Shown: positions 50,486 through 58,984 of the stretch, one piece after another
Layout of the letters: every line of letters starts with the position of its first letter
Numbering within the stretch: the stretch's first letter is position 1
The notes under the pieces: generated by a model
Told to the model about the DNA's origin: nothing
Database searches by the model: none
The model's input: the letters and a program-made list of their open reading frames with translations, nothing else
Position numbers and translations under genes: made by a program
Assembly: GCA_016219645.1 (NCBI GenBank)
Contig: JACRLR010000021.1
Span: forward strand, 62,001 to 126,000
Direction of reading: 5' to 3'
Length of the DNA: 64,000 nt
Source: Nitrospirota bacterium
GTDB taxonomy: Bacteria; Nitrospirota; Nitrospiria; Nitrospirales; Nitrospiraceae

Positions 50486-50883
50486 AAGGAGCGTTCGGGC
50501 TCATATGTCTGGTTTGGATGCTGGCCATTCCAATCACTGCGCTTTCAGCCGAGGCCGAGATGGAATCGGTCACCGTGGAGATCCGCTCGCGGGTGTTCAT
50601 CCCACAACAGATCCACTTACATCATAGTCGCAAGACCCTGCTCCGGTTCCGCAACTACGACACAGAACTCCATACCGTAGTAGCCAAGGAGCTCTTCCTC
50701 AGTGACGACCTCACCCTGAGCGGTAACGGAGCCCCAGAGTTCGGCCCGGAAGGGCTCAAGAAAGTGATCATCCCGCCTGATGGCCTGATTGAATTTCAGT
50801 TTACGCCGGCACGTATTGGAACTCTCTCCTACCTGTGCGACATGCCGGGTCATAACATGCAGGCCACAATCGTAGTTGAATGA
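50482..50883 (+). CDS. Exported cupredoxin-domain protein
   Basis: The 133-residue product begins with a signal peptide (LICLVWMLAIPITALSAEAE). The mature part is a single cupredoxin fold with copper ligands: H64 in TELHTVV, C119 in YLCDMPGH, H124 and M126. This is the type 1 copper pattern C-x4-H-x-M. The start GTG overlaps the anti-sigma stop (GTGA). A copper protein governed by its own ECF sigma/anti-sigma pair suggests that the switch responds to copper, redox or periplasmic stress, but that is inference. Confidence 0.85.
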   Translation: MKGAFGLICLVWMLAIPITALSAEAEMESVTVEIRSRVFIPQQIHLHHSRKTLLRFRNYDTELHTVVAKELFLSDDLTLSGNGAPEFGPEGLKKVIIPPDGLIEFQFTPARIGTLSYLCDMPGHNMQATIVVE

Positions 50884-51087
50884 GAAAGAGAGGGGTCGCC
50901 TTCATCGTACCTCGTCGTTCGTAGGCGGAAGATTTCCTAGCTCGCGAGATACGCCTCACGATTCACGCTTCACGGGTGTCGAGTGCGATGCATGGGAACG
51001 GGCGCACCCATGGCCTCTTCCAGGTATTCAAAGCAGCGTGATACAGTATCGCGTTCTTCTCGTCATTTTAGTAGGAGTTTGTCTGAC

Positions 51088-52800
51088 ATGCCGTGCTTGC
51101 ATACCTTCCAACGTGACTGGTTCAGTATCCTGTTCCTCGCCGGAATTCTATCGATGGTTACTGCAACGACCTTGATCGACACGTCATCGGCATCGGCCGC
51201 CACCAAGAAGTCTAAGCAGGTCGTCACCTCAGCTGAAGCGACTGCGTTGCGTTATGCAGAAGCGATGGGAGCGGGAAATAAGGTTGTCGTCGGCCAGCTC
51301 GACTTTGCCTGCCAATATCCCTTTGTCACTACCTCCCCGCATGGCATCAAGACCTATCCGTCAGACGCTGACTCGATGTATGACTCCTGCTGGCAGGGCC
51401 TGAAAGGCGTACACGCCCCCACACTGGCCCGAAGCGATGTCGGTATGGAGGTTGTGTGGCCCAGTAGTGGCGAATTGGTCTTTTTCAGCGAAGACGTGAG
51501 TAGCTATCCCGCATCAGCCTTCGTAGCAGACTCGCTGGGTCTTAAGCCACCTGGAACTGGATTCCATGTTCGCATTGTCGGAAGTAAGCCGCTTCCCTCT
51601 GCTTCATTCCGTCTTCGACCGAATGGCCCGATCGTATCGGTGCCGACGACCTTGGTGAAATTGTCCATCAGTTACCAGGATCCCCTCACGGCTCCGTTGA
51701 CCTATGCTGCCGGCTCGGTCAAATGGACCAATACGATTAAGCGGACCAGGCGTGCGCTGAAAGAGATCACCATCCAGTGGGTTGTCCTCTCCGGGCTCAA
51801 GAAACACGGCTTCGCGGGTGACAGGGCGGTCGTAAACCTTCCCGTCACCAGCGGGGCATTGTTCGGCAGTGGCGACCGGGAGAAGATCCCGTTTGTGACG
51901 GAAACCAGTCGTGCCCTCTCCGACTCACTGGTTTGGTGGGGGCCGACCGACGTCCCGGGTATCTTGACCGCCGGAGTCGCTCACGCCGCCACCCTTCCCG
52001 AACTGCGTGACCAAGTGGCCCTATTGAATCGTGTGCTCATCATTGACCCGAATCAGGCCGACGCCCTCACAGTATTGAGCCGACACCTCTATGCTGTCGT
52101 TCTGCGCGAGGCCATTCCGTTTCACAAGCTCACGGTGGGCGATCCAGCGCTTGCGTTGGTTGTGAACGAGCATTTTTGGAATATCTATGCCCAATCAGTG
52201 CGCATGGACCTCTCCTTGGGGATGGAGATGGGAGGATTCGACAAACCGACGACCGCCGACTACCTGTACCGTATGCTCTCGGCCATGAAGACCTTGGCTG
52301 CAGTACGGCCGGAACGACTCGATAACCGGTTTCAGTTAGGTGTAGCCTATCGCTGGAACAACGATCAAACAGCCTCGATCGAGACCCATGAGTCTTTGGT
52401 CAAGGCCATCCCTGTGGAGCAAAGAGCCGGCAGAGCTGAAGCGCTACTCCAGCTAGCCTGGTCCCGCATCAGCAAAGTGGCCTGGAACCGTATTCTCGAC
52501 GACCCGGACATTCGGGTTGCCTATCAGGATGCCGACGAGGCGCTCGCGCTCGCCGACCTGCCGCTCGATAAGTTTTTGGCCGAATACAGCAAAGCCTACA
52601 GCTTGCTCTTCACTCCGGACCGGGACAATCGGGCGCTTCTGGAGCGATTGACAGAAGCCAAACGTTGGTTTGCTGAAGTTCCCGGGCAGACTCCGGAGAT
52701 CTGGCAATTCTTCATCGGGGCGGAGTCATTGAAGGCGGTGCTGGATGCAGATCCCATCTTCCGTCCGTTGCTGGCACAGGCAGAAGAAAAGAAAGGGTGA
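51088..52800 (+). CDS. Exported protein of unknown function, helical C-terminus
   Basis: From ATG 51088 the product has 570 residues. It has a signal-like segment (WFSILFLAGILSMVTATTLI) followed by ASAATKKSKQ. The N-terminal 270 residues are beta-rich with SWxx patterns and ARSDVGMEVVWPSSGELVFF. The C-terminal 280 residues are helical and TPR-like: ELRDQVALLNRVLIIDPNQA, DALTVLSRHLYAVVLREAIP, NRFQLGVAYRWNNDQTASIE, AGRAEALLQLAWSRISKVAW. No catalytic residues were recognised. TAGGAG lies 12 bases before the ATG. It follows the cupredoxin operon but with a 200-base gap. Confidence 0.7.
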   Translation: MPCLHTFQRDWFSILFLAGILSMVTATTLIDTSSASAATKKSKQVVTSAEATALRYAEAMGAGNKVVVGQLDFACQYPFVTTSPHGIKTYPSDADSMYDSCWQGLKGVHAPTLARSDVGMEVVWPSSGELVFFSEDVSSYPASAFVADSLGLKPPGTGFHVRIVGSKPLPSASFRLRPNGPIVSVPTTLVKLSISYQDPLTAPLTYAAGSVKWTNTIKRTRRALKEITIQWVVLSGLKKHGFAGDRAVVNLPVTSGALFGSGDREKIPFVTETSRALSDSLVWWGPTDVPGILTAGVAHAATLPELRDQVALLNRVLIIDPNQADALTVLSRHLYAVVLREAIPFHKLTVGDPALALVVNEHFWNIYAQSVRMDLSLGMEMGGFDKPTTADYLYRMLSAMKTLAAVRPERLDNRFQLGVAYRWNNDQTASIETHESLVKAIPVEQRAGRAEALLQLAWSRISKVAWNRILDDPDIRVAYQDADEALALADLPLDKFLAEYSKAYSLLFTPDRDNRALLERLTEAKRWFAEVPGQTPEIWQFFIGAESLKAVLDADPIFRPLLAQAEEKKG

Positions 52801-52809
52801 GGGGATGGG

Positions 52810-52907
52810 GAGGGAGCGGCCAGGTGCCCTTCTTGCTCGCAGAACGCGCACGATGAAACGGTGCTCGTTCGATGCGCGCAGTAAAGGGCAGCCTTGGCCA
52901 CTCCCTA
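52810..52907. repeat. Family S repeat, copy 1
   Basis: About 97 bases beginning AGGGAGCGGCCAGGTGCCC and ending TTGGCCACTCCCTAA, with the central words CTTGCTCGCAGAACGCGCAC and GTGCTCGTTCGATGCGCGCA. The outer ends are complementary. The inverted copy is at 55853-55949; the two share most bases when one is reversed. Confidence 0.85.
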
Positions 52908-53223
52908 AATCGAAGTTTAGAGATTTGGAAGGCCCTCGCCAGGGCTAATGGCACGTCCCGGGAAATCGATTGCGAAGCAATCGGAGGGTTGGGGGGGTGA
53001 AAAATATCTGCCAGTGGGTGGGCGGGTGAGAAAGCCGCGCGCAGTGGAAGATCAATCAGCCCCCATCCCTAGAGAGAAAACGAGCCTTTTTGACCATCCC
53101 GCAACGGTTTTGACATCAGCGCCCTTGGAGGATTCTATCGGCGTTGTGTGTGTGAACCGAGTTTTTCCGCAGCCTGCTAGAAACCGTAGCCTTTTGACGT
53201 CGTGTCGCGTAACTTGTTGAGCC
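52908..53223. other. Intergenic region before aat
   Basis: No gene was recognised in these 316 bases. Noteworthy are the hairpin GATTGCGAAGCAATC (about 52968-52982), a GGGGGGGG run (52989-52997) and a remnant of a family T end, GCAGCCTGCTAG, at 53169-53180. The region may contain the promoter of aat. Confidence 0.4.
53160..53181. repeat. Remnant of a family T terminus
   Basis: GTTTTTCCGCAGCCTGCTAG is the family T right end with one change (CCGC for CAGC). On the - strand it reads TAGCAGGCTGCGGAAAAAC. The rest of the element is missing. Confidence 0.6.
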
Positions 53224-53919
53224 ATGTTCAGGCTCAGTGCAAACCCGTCTGATCTGCGCTTCCCGCCCGTTGATCTGTCCACCCCTGAGGGTCTGCTCGC
53301 AGTCGGGGGAGATCTAAGGCCAGAGCGATTGCTCGAAGCCTACCGCCATGGCATCTTTCCCTGGTACAGCGACGATCAGCCGATCTTGTGGTGGTCGCCC
53401 GATCCACGGGCTGTCCTCTTTCCAGATAAGCTTCATATCTCACGTAGCCTGAAAAGAAGCCTTCGCCCCGGTCTATTTCAGGTCACGCTCGACCGGTGTT
53501 TTCGCGACGTCATGCAGCATTGCGCAGGTCCAAGGCCTCAATATCCGGATGGCGGCACCTGGATCACAGTGGAGATGCTCGAGGCCTACACGAAATTACA
53601 CGAACTGGGGTACGCTCATTCCGTCGAAACCTGGCAGGAAGGACAACTCGTAGGCGGACTGTACGGCGTGGCGCTCGGCGGCGCGTTTTTCGCAGAATCA
53701 ATGTTCACGAAGGTGGACGACGCCTCAAAAGTGGCGCTAGTTTTCCTCGTGCGCCAATTGCAACAGTGGAGATTTCGTCTCATGGACTGCCAACAATCCT
53801 CACCGCATGTGATGGCATTCGGCGCAGAAGAAATTCCCCGCCACGATTTTCTCAATAATTTGACCGCAGCGCTTGCTCTTCCTGAACGACGTGGATACTG
53901 GCAGTTCGACATTCCATGA
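53224..53919 (+). CDS. aat: Leucyl/phenylalanyl-tRNA-protein transferase
   Basis: Aat adds Leu or Phe to proteins with N-terminal Lys or Arg, marking them for ClpAP degradation. The product (231 residues) is complete: [112 protein letters not shown] and [19 protein letters not shown]. GxFFGESMF is here GAFFAESMF (a glycine changed to alanine), which occurs in some members. ATG at 53224 has no strong ribosome site. Confidence 0.95.
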   Translation: MFRLSANPSDLRFPPVDLSTPEGLLAVGGDLRPERLLEAYRHGIFPWYSDDQPILWWSPDPRAVLFPDKLHISRSLKRSLRPGLFQVTLDRCFRDVMQHCAGPRPQYPDGGTWITVEMLEAYTKLHELGYAHSVETWQEGQLVGGLYGVALGGAFFAESMFTKVDDASKVALVFLVRQLQQWRFRLMDCQQSSPHVMAFGAEEIPRHDFLNNLTAALALPERRGYWQFDIP

Positions 53920-54268
53920 TATAAGTAGTGAGCCGGTAGATCAGTAAATGTATTCATAAGTAGATGATATTGCTACATATTTAGAGTAGTTACGTAACCG
54001 ATTATCTAACTTCATTCATTATTCTCACCATTCGTGTTCTGATTAGCCCTTCAGCGTGTGCCAGAACACACAGAATCCTCAAGTCCCTTCGGAGAGCCTC
54101 TACACGCCGCTCCAATCGCCAACGCGACCCTCTTCTCTCTGACAGACTTTCAGTCGTTGATTTAGACAGCTTGGTGCTGCGAGAAGGGTACTATTCTGGT
54201 GGGCATGGCATCACACGAACCCTCCTGCGCCTTGACGGTTTCACGGGTCCACGCCATACTATGCCACC
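53920..54268. other. AT-rich intergenic region between aat and the SEL1 gene
   Basis: No gene was recognised. The first 120 bases (to about 54040) are clearly AT-richer than the flanking genes, with TGTATTCATAAGTAGATG and ATATTTAGAGTAG. The last 30 bases hold a promoter for the SEL1 gene. The middle is ordinary. Confidence 0.4.
54232..54260 (+). promoter_or_regulatory. Candidate promoter of the SEL1 gene, giving a leaderless mRNA
   Basis: TTGACG (54232-54237), a 17-base spacer and CATACT (54255-54260), with the start codon at 54269. Transcription would begin about two bases before the ATG; no Shine-Dalgarno is present. Confidence 0.5.
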
Positions 54269-55378
54269 ATGCGTATCTTCTCAATCCTAATCATTCTTGT
54301 TACACTCTTTTCCCTTGCTGGGCATGTACCTGCTTCCCCGTTGATCGAAATTTCGAAAGAAGACTTGCAGAAACTGCATACACAGGCAGCGCAGGGCAAC
54401 GTGAGGGCACAGACCGCGCTCGGGGAGTTCTATGACATTGGGGACTATGTCCCACAGAATTATGCCACGGCACGGGGGTGGTACGAGAAGGCGGCAGCCC
54501 AGGGGGACAAGGAGGCGCAGTACAACCTTGGGCTGCTGTATGCCGAAGGGCGTGGTGTGCCACAAGATTATACGACGGCACGGCAGTGGTGGGAAAAATC
54601 CGCTGTCCAAGGCACCGCGCAGGCGCAGTACAATCTCGGTATCCTCTATGATAAGGGGCGGAGTGTGCCGCAGGACTATCCGGTAGCACGTGAGTGGTAC
54701 CAGAAAGCCGCTGTTCAGGGACTTGCGGAGGCGCAATCCAATCTCGGGCTGATGTATCAAAACGGAAGCGGCGTCCCACAGGACTATACTCAAGCGCGGC
54801 TATGGTTCGAAAAATCAGCAGCACAGGGGTTTGCAACTGCGCAGGTCAATCTTGGCGGTCTCTATGCGACCGGACTGGGCGTCCCGCAGGACTATACAGT
54901 GGCACGTGCGTGGTATGAGAAAGCCGCTGACCATGGCGATGCGAATGCGCAGTTCAACCTTGGAGTTCTGTATGCCAAGGGACGGGGTGTCCCACAGGAC
55001 TACACTCAAGCGCGGCTATGGTACGAAAGATCGGCAGCGCAGGGGAATGCAAATGCGCAAATCAATCTCAGCGCTCTCTATGCGACCGGACAGGGCGTCC
55101 CGCAGGACTATGCGAAAGCACGACAGTGGCTTGAACAGGCGGTTGCCCAGGGGAACGCGGTTGCGCAGAACAACCTCGGTTATCTTTACGTCGATGGCAA
55201 GGGCGTTCCGAATATGTGGTTCAACCTCTCGGTCGAGCAATATCTAAGACAGAGCAGAAAGAACATGGAGACAGCACAACGTCGAGATGCCATTGCGAAG
55301 CAGCTCACTCCCGCACAGATCGCCGAAGCCCAGCGACTCGCGCAACAGTGTCAAGCACAGCAGTTCAAGGGCTGCTGA
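54269..55378 (+). CDS. Exported SEL1-like repeat protein
   Basis: The 369-residue product starts with a signal peptide (MRIFSILIILVTLFSLAG, cut near PASPL). Seven complete SEL1/TPR-like units of 36 residues follow, each built as GxAxAQxNLGxLYAxGxGVP then QDYxxARxWYExAAxQ; an eighth is shortened (GVPNMWFNLS) by loss of about six residues and leads into a C-terminal helix with RDAIAKQLTPAQIAEAQRLA. SEL1 repeats form curved helical scaffolds for protein contacts. The repeat DNA is nearly regular with a 108-base period. A partner cannot be named. The ATG has no ribosome site and lies next to a -10 element. Confidence 0.9.
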   Translation: MRIFSILIILVTLFSLAGHVPASPLIEISKEDLQKLHTQAAQGNVRAQTALGEFYDIGDYVPQNYATARGWYEKAAAQGDKEAQYNLGLLYAEGRGVPQDYTTARQWWEKSAVQGTAQAQYNLGILYDKGRSVPQDYPVAREWYQKAAVQGLAEAQSNLGLMYQNGSGVPQDYTQARLWFEKSAAQGFATAQVNLGGLYATGLGVPQDYTVARAWYEKAADHGDANAQFNLGVLYAKGRGVPQDYTQARLWYERSAAQGNANAQINLSALYATGQGVPQDYAKARQWLEQAVAQGNAVAQNNLGYLYVDGKGVPNMWFNLSVEQYLRQSRKNMETAQRRDAIAKQLTPAQIAEAQRLAQQCQAQQFKGC

Positions 55379-55580
55379 GTAGGATCCGTCGCAGTCAAGC
55401 CTTCACCGCCTCCCCCCCGCGCGCGATACTCGCAGTAGAGACGCAGGCGCTCTTCGCAATCGGTGTTCCTGGGATTTCATCGAAACGTAGCTTTCAGAAG
55501 ATCACTCGCCTTTTTATTAGGTGAGGCTAAGGATCGCGGAATATCATGACTATCGGAAAGTTTTTCCGCAAGGAGGAGTT
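55379..55580. other. Intergenic stretch between the SEL1 gene and the AbrB remnant
   Basis: No gene was recognised. A CCCCCCCGCGCGCG run is near 55411, and a weak stem CTCGCCTTTTTATTAGGTGAG at about 55506-55526 might end the SEL1 transcript. Confidence 0.3.
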
Positions 55581-55697
55581 ATGGATTCTGTCCATGTAAC
55601 AACGAGGGGTCGGATTGTCACTCCGGCTCGGCTTCGTCGGAAACTGTGCATTAAAACAGACACGAAGGTGTGCTTCATCGAGCGTGGGGGTCGCTGA
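55581..55697 (+). pseudogene. Truncated AbrB/SpoVT-type antitoxin gene
   Basis: A perfect ribosome site (AAGGAGGAG) precedes an ATG at 55581, but the frame ends after 38 codons: MDSVHVTTRGRIVTPARLRR, then KLCIKTDTKVCFIERGGR. This is the complete swapped-hairpin DNA-binding half of an AbrB/MazE-like antitoxin (xVTxxGRIxxPxxLRxKL). The C-terminal half that binds a toxin is absent, and the sequence after the stop codon does not continue it convincingly in another frame. No toxin gene follows; a family S repeat begins about 155 bases on. It may be a remnant of a lost type II toxin-antitoxin pair, or a short stand-alone DNA-binding peptide. Confidence 0.6.
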
Positions 55698-55852
55698 TAA
55701 CGGGGACATTCTTGTTTGTTGGGATGTCTGGTCGAAGATTCGAAGCCGATGGGGCTGCCTGGTGTGGACTTTATCGGAGGCGCTTCACAGGAGCGCGCTT
55801 GGACAAGTGATGAGGGCACTCTCTCTGGAACAGAGTAAAATCTTCTCTTGGT

Positions 55853-55949
55853 AGGGAGTGGCCGGACTGTCTTTCACTGCGCGCATCGAACGAGCACATT
55901 CCTATCGTGCGCGTTCTGCGAGCAAGAAGGATGGTCCGGCTACTCCCTA
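55853..55949. repeat. Family S repeat, copy 2 (inverted relative to copy 1)
   Basis: The reverse complement begins AGGGAGTAGCCGGACCATCC and continues CTTGCTCGCAGAACGCGCAC, matching copy 1 at 52810-52907 in the central 60 bases almost perfectly. The two copies enclose aat, the SEL1 gene and the truncated AbrB gene. Confidence 0.85.
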
Positions 55950-56045
55950 CACCTTCCGCTGAGACCGGGCATTGCGCGATCATAGAAGTTCACCAGACTT
56001 AATCCCCTCATCTGTCCCGCGAGTAGGCGGACGGCCAGGCAGTTT

Positions 56046-57413
56046 TTATCCCTTACCCATTTCCACCAATTCAGAAAAATAATGTGCGAAAGCCTTCATC
56101 CCGCCTGAGGCCTGGCCCCAGTCGAAATATTCGTTCGGCGCATGGTAGCCATGCTCTGGCAAGCTCAGCCCCATGAACAGGATCGGCACCTTCCAGGCTT
56201 TCTGCATGGTGACCACCGCTCCGATCGATCCTCCTTCGCGGACGAAGGCCGGTTCTTTGCCGAATCCCGCTTTCACCGCCCGCTTAACGCAATCGACATA
56301 AGGCCCGTCGAAACTGCCTTTGAACGGGTGCAGCATCCCTTCCCGCTCGACTTTTATGCTCGGATTCAGCTTCGCCACATGGCGCTTGAGCAAGGCAAAG
56401 ATTTTTTCAGGAGTCTGATTCGGCACCAACCGCATACTCACTTTGAGTTCACCATGGCCCGGCACGATGGTTTTCACTCCCGGCCCGTGATAGCCACCGG
56501 TCAGGCCATGAACCTCAAACGTCGGCGCAGCCCAGATACGCCGCATGATCTCGGCGGGATCGCTCGTCCGTAGCGTCTGAAATCCATAAGCCTGCTTGAA
56601 GCTCCTGACCTGGAAACCTGACGCAAGAAAACTCCTGATCTCCGCTTTCGTCGGTTCGACCACATCCTGATAGAACCCGGGAATCTTCACCCTGCCGCTC
56701 TTGGCATCGACACAGGAGTGCGCCACTTCAATCAGTTCCGCGAGCGGATTACGGGCAGCCCCTCCGGTCACGCCGGAATGGGCGTCTTTCGTTCCCGTGC
56801 ATAGCGTGAGGCGCGCACCCAGCAGGCCTCGCAGGCCATAGGGCATGGCGGGCTTTCCTTTCGCGAGCCAGATGGTATCCGACACGACGACTGAATCCGG
56901 CCGAGGAATCGCCGTTCGATTTTTCAGCCCGGCTGCAAAGTTCGGACTGCCTATTTCCTCTTCCAGCTCCCAGAGAAACCGAACGTTGATCGGGAAGCCC
57001 TGCTCGATGGCATAGCGCGCACCGAACAAGGCTGCCAGCGCTGGTCCCTTGTCATCTGTCGCGCCACGGCCGTGATACAGCCCGTTCTCGTTTTTGAACG
57101 CAAAGGGCGCCTGCGTCCATTCAGGCTCCTGCGCCGGCTGCACATCCATATGGTTATAGATGGTCACTGTCGGATGATGGAATCCGGTCATCCAGCCGCC
57201 GGACAGGATCGGATAGCCGCCGGTCTCCACGATCTGGGCCTCAGCTCCAAGATCCGTAAGGACCTGCCGGGCGAAATCTGCCATGCGCCGTATATCAGGG
57301 GCCTTGGCCGGGTCCATGCTGATGGAGGGGATCTCTACCATCTGGCCCAGTACATCTTCAAACCGCCGGCGGATCTCTGTGACGTAACGTTCAAGGTGCA
57401 CGCGCTCGATCAT
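56046..57413 (-). CDS. M20 family metallopeptidase (dipeptidase-like)
   Basis: The product (455 residues) is a zinc peptidase of the M20 family. Metal and catalytic residues are intact: YNHMDVQPA (H88, D90), RGATDDKGP (D120), ELEEEIGSP (E151-E153) and PEHGYHAPNEYFDW at the C-terminus with the last zinc histidine. The dimerisation domain inserts in the middle (ARLTLCTGTKDAHSGVTGGA). It resembles cytosolic dipeptidases or carnosinase-like M20A enzymes rather than ArgE/DapE. No signal peptide. It is divergent from the next gene, 91 bases between starts. Confidence 0.93.
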   Translation of the reverse strand: MIERVHLERYVTEIRRRFEDVLGQMVEIPSISMDPAKAPDIRRMADFARQVLTDLGAEAQIVETGGYPILSGGWMTGFHHPTVTIYNHMDVQPAQEPEWTQAPFAFKNENGLYHGRGATDDKGPALAALFGARYAIEQGFPINVRFLWELEEEIGSPNFAAGLKNRTAIPRPDSVVVSDTIWLAKGKPAMPYGLRGLLGARLTLCTGTKDAHSGVTGGAARNPLAELIEVAHSCVDAKSGRVKIPGFYQDVVEPTKAEIRSFLASGFQVRSFKQAYGFQTLRTSDPAEIMRRIWAAPTFEVHGLTGGYHGPGVKTIVPGHGELKVSMRLVPNQTPEKIFALLKRHVAKLNPSIKVEREGMLHPFKGSFDGPYVDCVKRAVKAGFGKEPAFVREGGSIGAVVTMQKAWKVPILFMGLSLPEHGYHAPNEYFDWGQASGGMKAFAHYFSELVEMGKG

Positions 57414-57504
57414 GGATGGTTCTCCAGAAAATGTTGGCGGATTATATCGAGTTCGTCGAGGTGGCGGAAGGGACTTCTAAGTCGACCTCCTGTAAAATGA
57501 CACC

Positions 57505-57984
57505 GTGATACAAGGAAGAGTACTTCGCGCACAAACATTGGTAGGCCTTCTTGTAGTCCTCTGGCTTGGGTGGCCCTCAGTCGGCCCCACCCGGGTCTCA
57601 GCTGCCGAGCCCATTACCATTCAGGAGATCATCGAGGAGCCGAAGTCCTTTCATTTGAAGCAGGTCACCTTGCGGGGTACTGTGCGCAATGTGACGCCGC
57701 TCGATCCCTATAAGGTCCAGGCCGGTACAATGTGCTATGGCGCCTATTTGTTCTCTCTGGAAGATGAGACATCCTCGATCAATGTCGCCGTCTATGGACG
57801 TTGCGGAATTCCGACTGTCAAAGACCCCGACGTCGATGACGGGCAACGGATCGAACTTGCTGCCACGATTCAGGCACCGAGTCACGGGGGTTACTATTTA
57901 AGTTTTCAAGGACTGAAGGTGGTGAGAGACCGCGAAGGCGTCATTCAGGCAGTAGCGGATCGAATCACTCCCCTCGCCGAATAA
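57505..57984 (+). CDS. Exported protein with OB-fold-like domain
   Basis: The 159-residue product has a signal peptide (LLVVLWLGWPSVGP, cut near VSAAEP). The mature part, with FHLKQVTLRGTVRNVTPLDP, CYGAYLFSLEDETSSINVAV, YGRCGIPTVKDPDVDDGQRI and ELAATIQAPSHGGYYLSFQG, has the beta pattern of a bacterial OB-fold (BOF-like) protein. Two cysteines (TMCYG, GRCG) may pair. It starts with GTG at 57505; TAAAAT lies six bases before the GTG, suggesting a leaderless transcript. It precedes an oxidoreductase gene by only 6 bases and is likely cotranscribed with it. Confidence 0.7.
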   Translation: MIQGRVLRAQTLVGLLVVLWLGWPSVGPTRVSAAEPITIQEIIEEPKSFHLKQVTLRGTVRNVTPLDPYKVQAGTMCYGAYLFSLEDETSSINVAVYGRCGIPTVKDPDVDDGQRIELAATIQAPSHGGYYLSFQGLKVVRDREGVIQAVADRITPLAE

Positions 57985-57990
57985 CCGGAC

Positions 57991-58923
57991 ATGCGAACGA
58001 TGACGGTTCATTTTGCTATGCCAACGGCGACCAGGATCGGCTGGATCGGTACCGGCGTAATGGGGTCGTCGATGTGCCGCCATGTGCTGGCAGCCGGGTA
58101 TCGCGTGACCCTGCATAGCCGTACGAAAGGCAAGGCCCAGCCGTTACTTGATCTCGGGGCAATGTGGGCTGAGACCCCGCATGCCGTCGCCGCTGAATCG
58201 GACATTCTCTTCACGATGGTGGGATTTCCTCAGGATGTACGTACTGTCTATTTTTGTGAGACTGGAGCCATCGCGGGAGCACAACCTGACACTATCCTCG
58301 TCGATATGACGACGACAGACCCGGCGCTCAGCCGCGAGATGGCCGAACGTGCGACAGCCAGGGGGCTCTTTGCGATCGACGCTCCGGTATCCGGGGGCGA
58401 TATCGGTGCGCGCAATGCTGCCCTCTCGATCATGGTGGGAGGCGACGGCGTTGCAGTGCAGGCTGCGATGCCGCTCTTCGAGCTCTTGGGCAAAAAGATC
58501 GTGCATCAGGGAGGGCCCGGCACCGGGCAACAGGCCAAACTCTGTAACCAGATCGTGATTGCCGGCACAATGATCGGTGTCTGCGAGAGCTTGCTCTATG
58601 GCTACAAGGCAGGGCTCGATCTGAACCGGATGCTGGACTCCATCCGCGGCGGCGCAGCCGCCTGCTGGACCCTGGACAATCTGGCGCCGAGAATTCTTCA
58701 GCGCAACTTCGAACCGGGATTTTTCGTGGAGCACTTCATCAAGGATATGGGCATCGCGCTGGAGGAGTCGAAACGTATGGGCGTCGTGCTGCCCGGTCTC
58801 ACACTGGCGCGCCAGCTCTACCAGAGAGTCGTGGGCCTGGGGCATGGCCGCAGCGGTACCAACGCGCTGATCCTCGCGCTTGAGGACCTGGCAAAAGCCC
58901 ATGTGAACCTGCCACCGGCATGA
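57991..58923 (+). CDS. NAD(P)-dependent beta-hydroxyacid dehydrogenase
   Basis: The 310-residue product is of the 3-hydroxyisobutyrate/tartronate semialdehyde reductase family. The Rossmann loop is RIGWIGTGVMGSSMCRHVLA, the substrate loop IDAPVSGGDIGA, and the catalytic lysine is in GTGQQAKLCNQIVI. GFFVEHFIKDMGIALEESKR is the C-terminal signature. The enzyme likely oxidises a small beta-hydroxyacid or reduces a semialdehyde; succinic semialdehyde/glyoxylate reductase of the GLYR type is another option. ATG at 57991; a second ATG 30 bases in begins just before the Rossmann strand. Confidence 0.9.
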   Translation: MRTMTVHFAMPTATRIGWIGTGVMGSSMCRHVLAAGYRVTLHSRTKGKAQPLLDLGAMWAETPHAVAAESDILFTMVGFPQDVRTVYFCETGAIAGAQPDTILVDMTTTDPALSREMAERATARGLFAIDAPVSGGDIGARNAALSIMVGGDGVAVQAAMPLFELLGKKIVHQGGPGTGQQAKLCNQIVIAGTMIGVCESLLYGYKAGLDLNRMLDSIRGGAAACWTLDNLAPRILQRNFEPGFFVEHFIKDMGIALEESKRMGVVLPGLTLARQLYQRVVGLGHGRSGTNALILALEDLAKAHVNLPPA

Positions 58924-58984
58924 ATTCCTGCCGGATCCGCTGAACGTGTATCGTCAGAGATAATCTACGGTTGGGGAAGCAGGG

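Noticed and set aside
54269-55378. Regular 108-base period mistaken for a CRISPR or DNA tandem array
   Set aside because: The period is three times 36 and encodes SEL1 units with protein-level variation; there are no spacers. No CRISPR array was found anywhere in the window.
55698-55852. Continuation of the AbrB antitoxin in another frame
   Set aside because: The + and other frames downstream give no recognisable toxin-binding segment, so I do not claim a simple frameshift.
58144-58902. 252-codon frame on the - strand inside the dehydrogenase gene
   Set aside because: Cysteine- and histidine-rich shadow of a gene with an intact Rossmann motif on the other strand.
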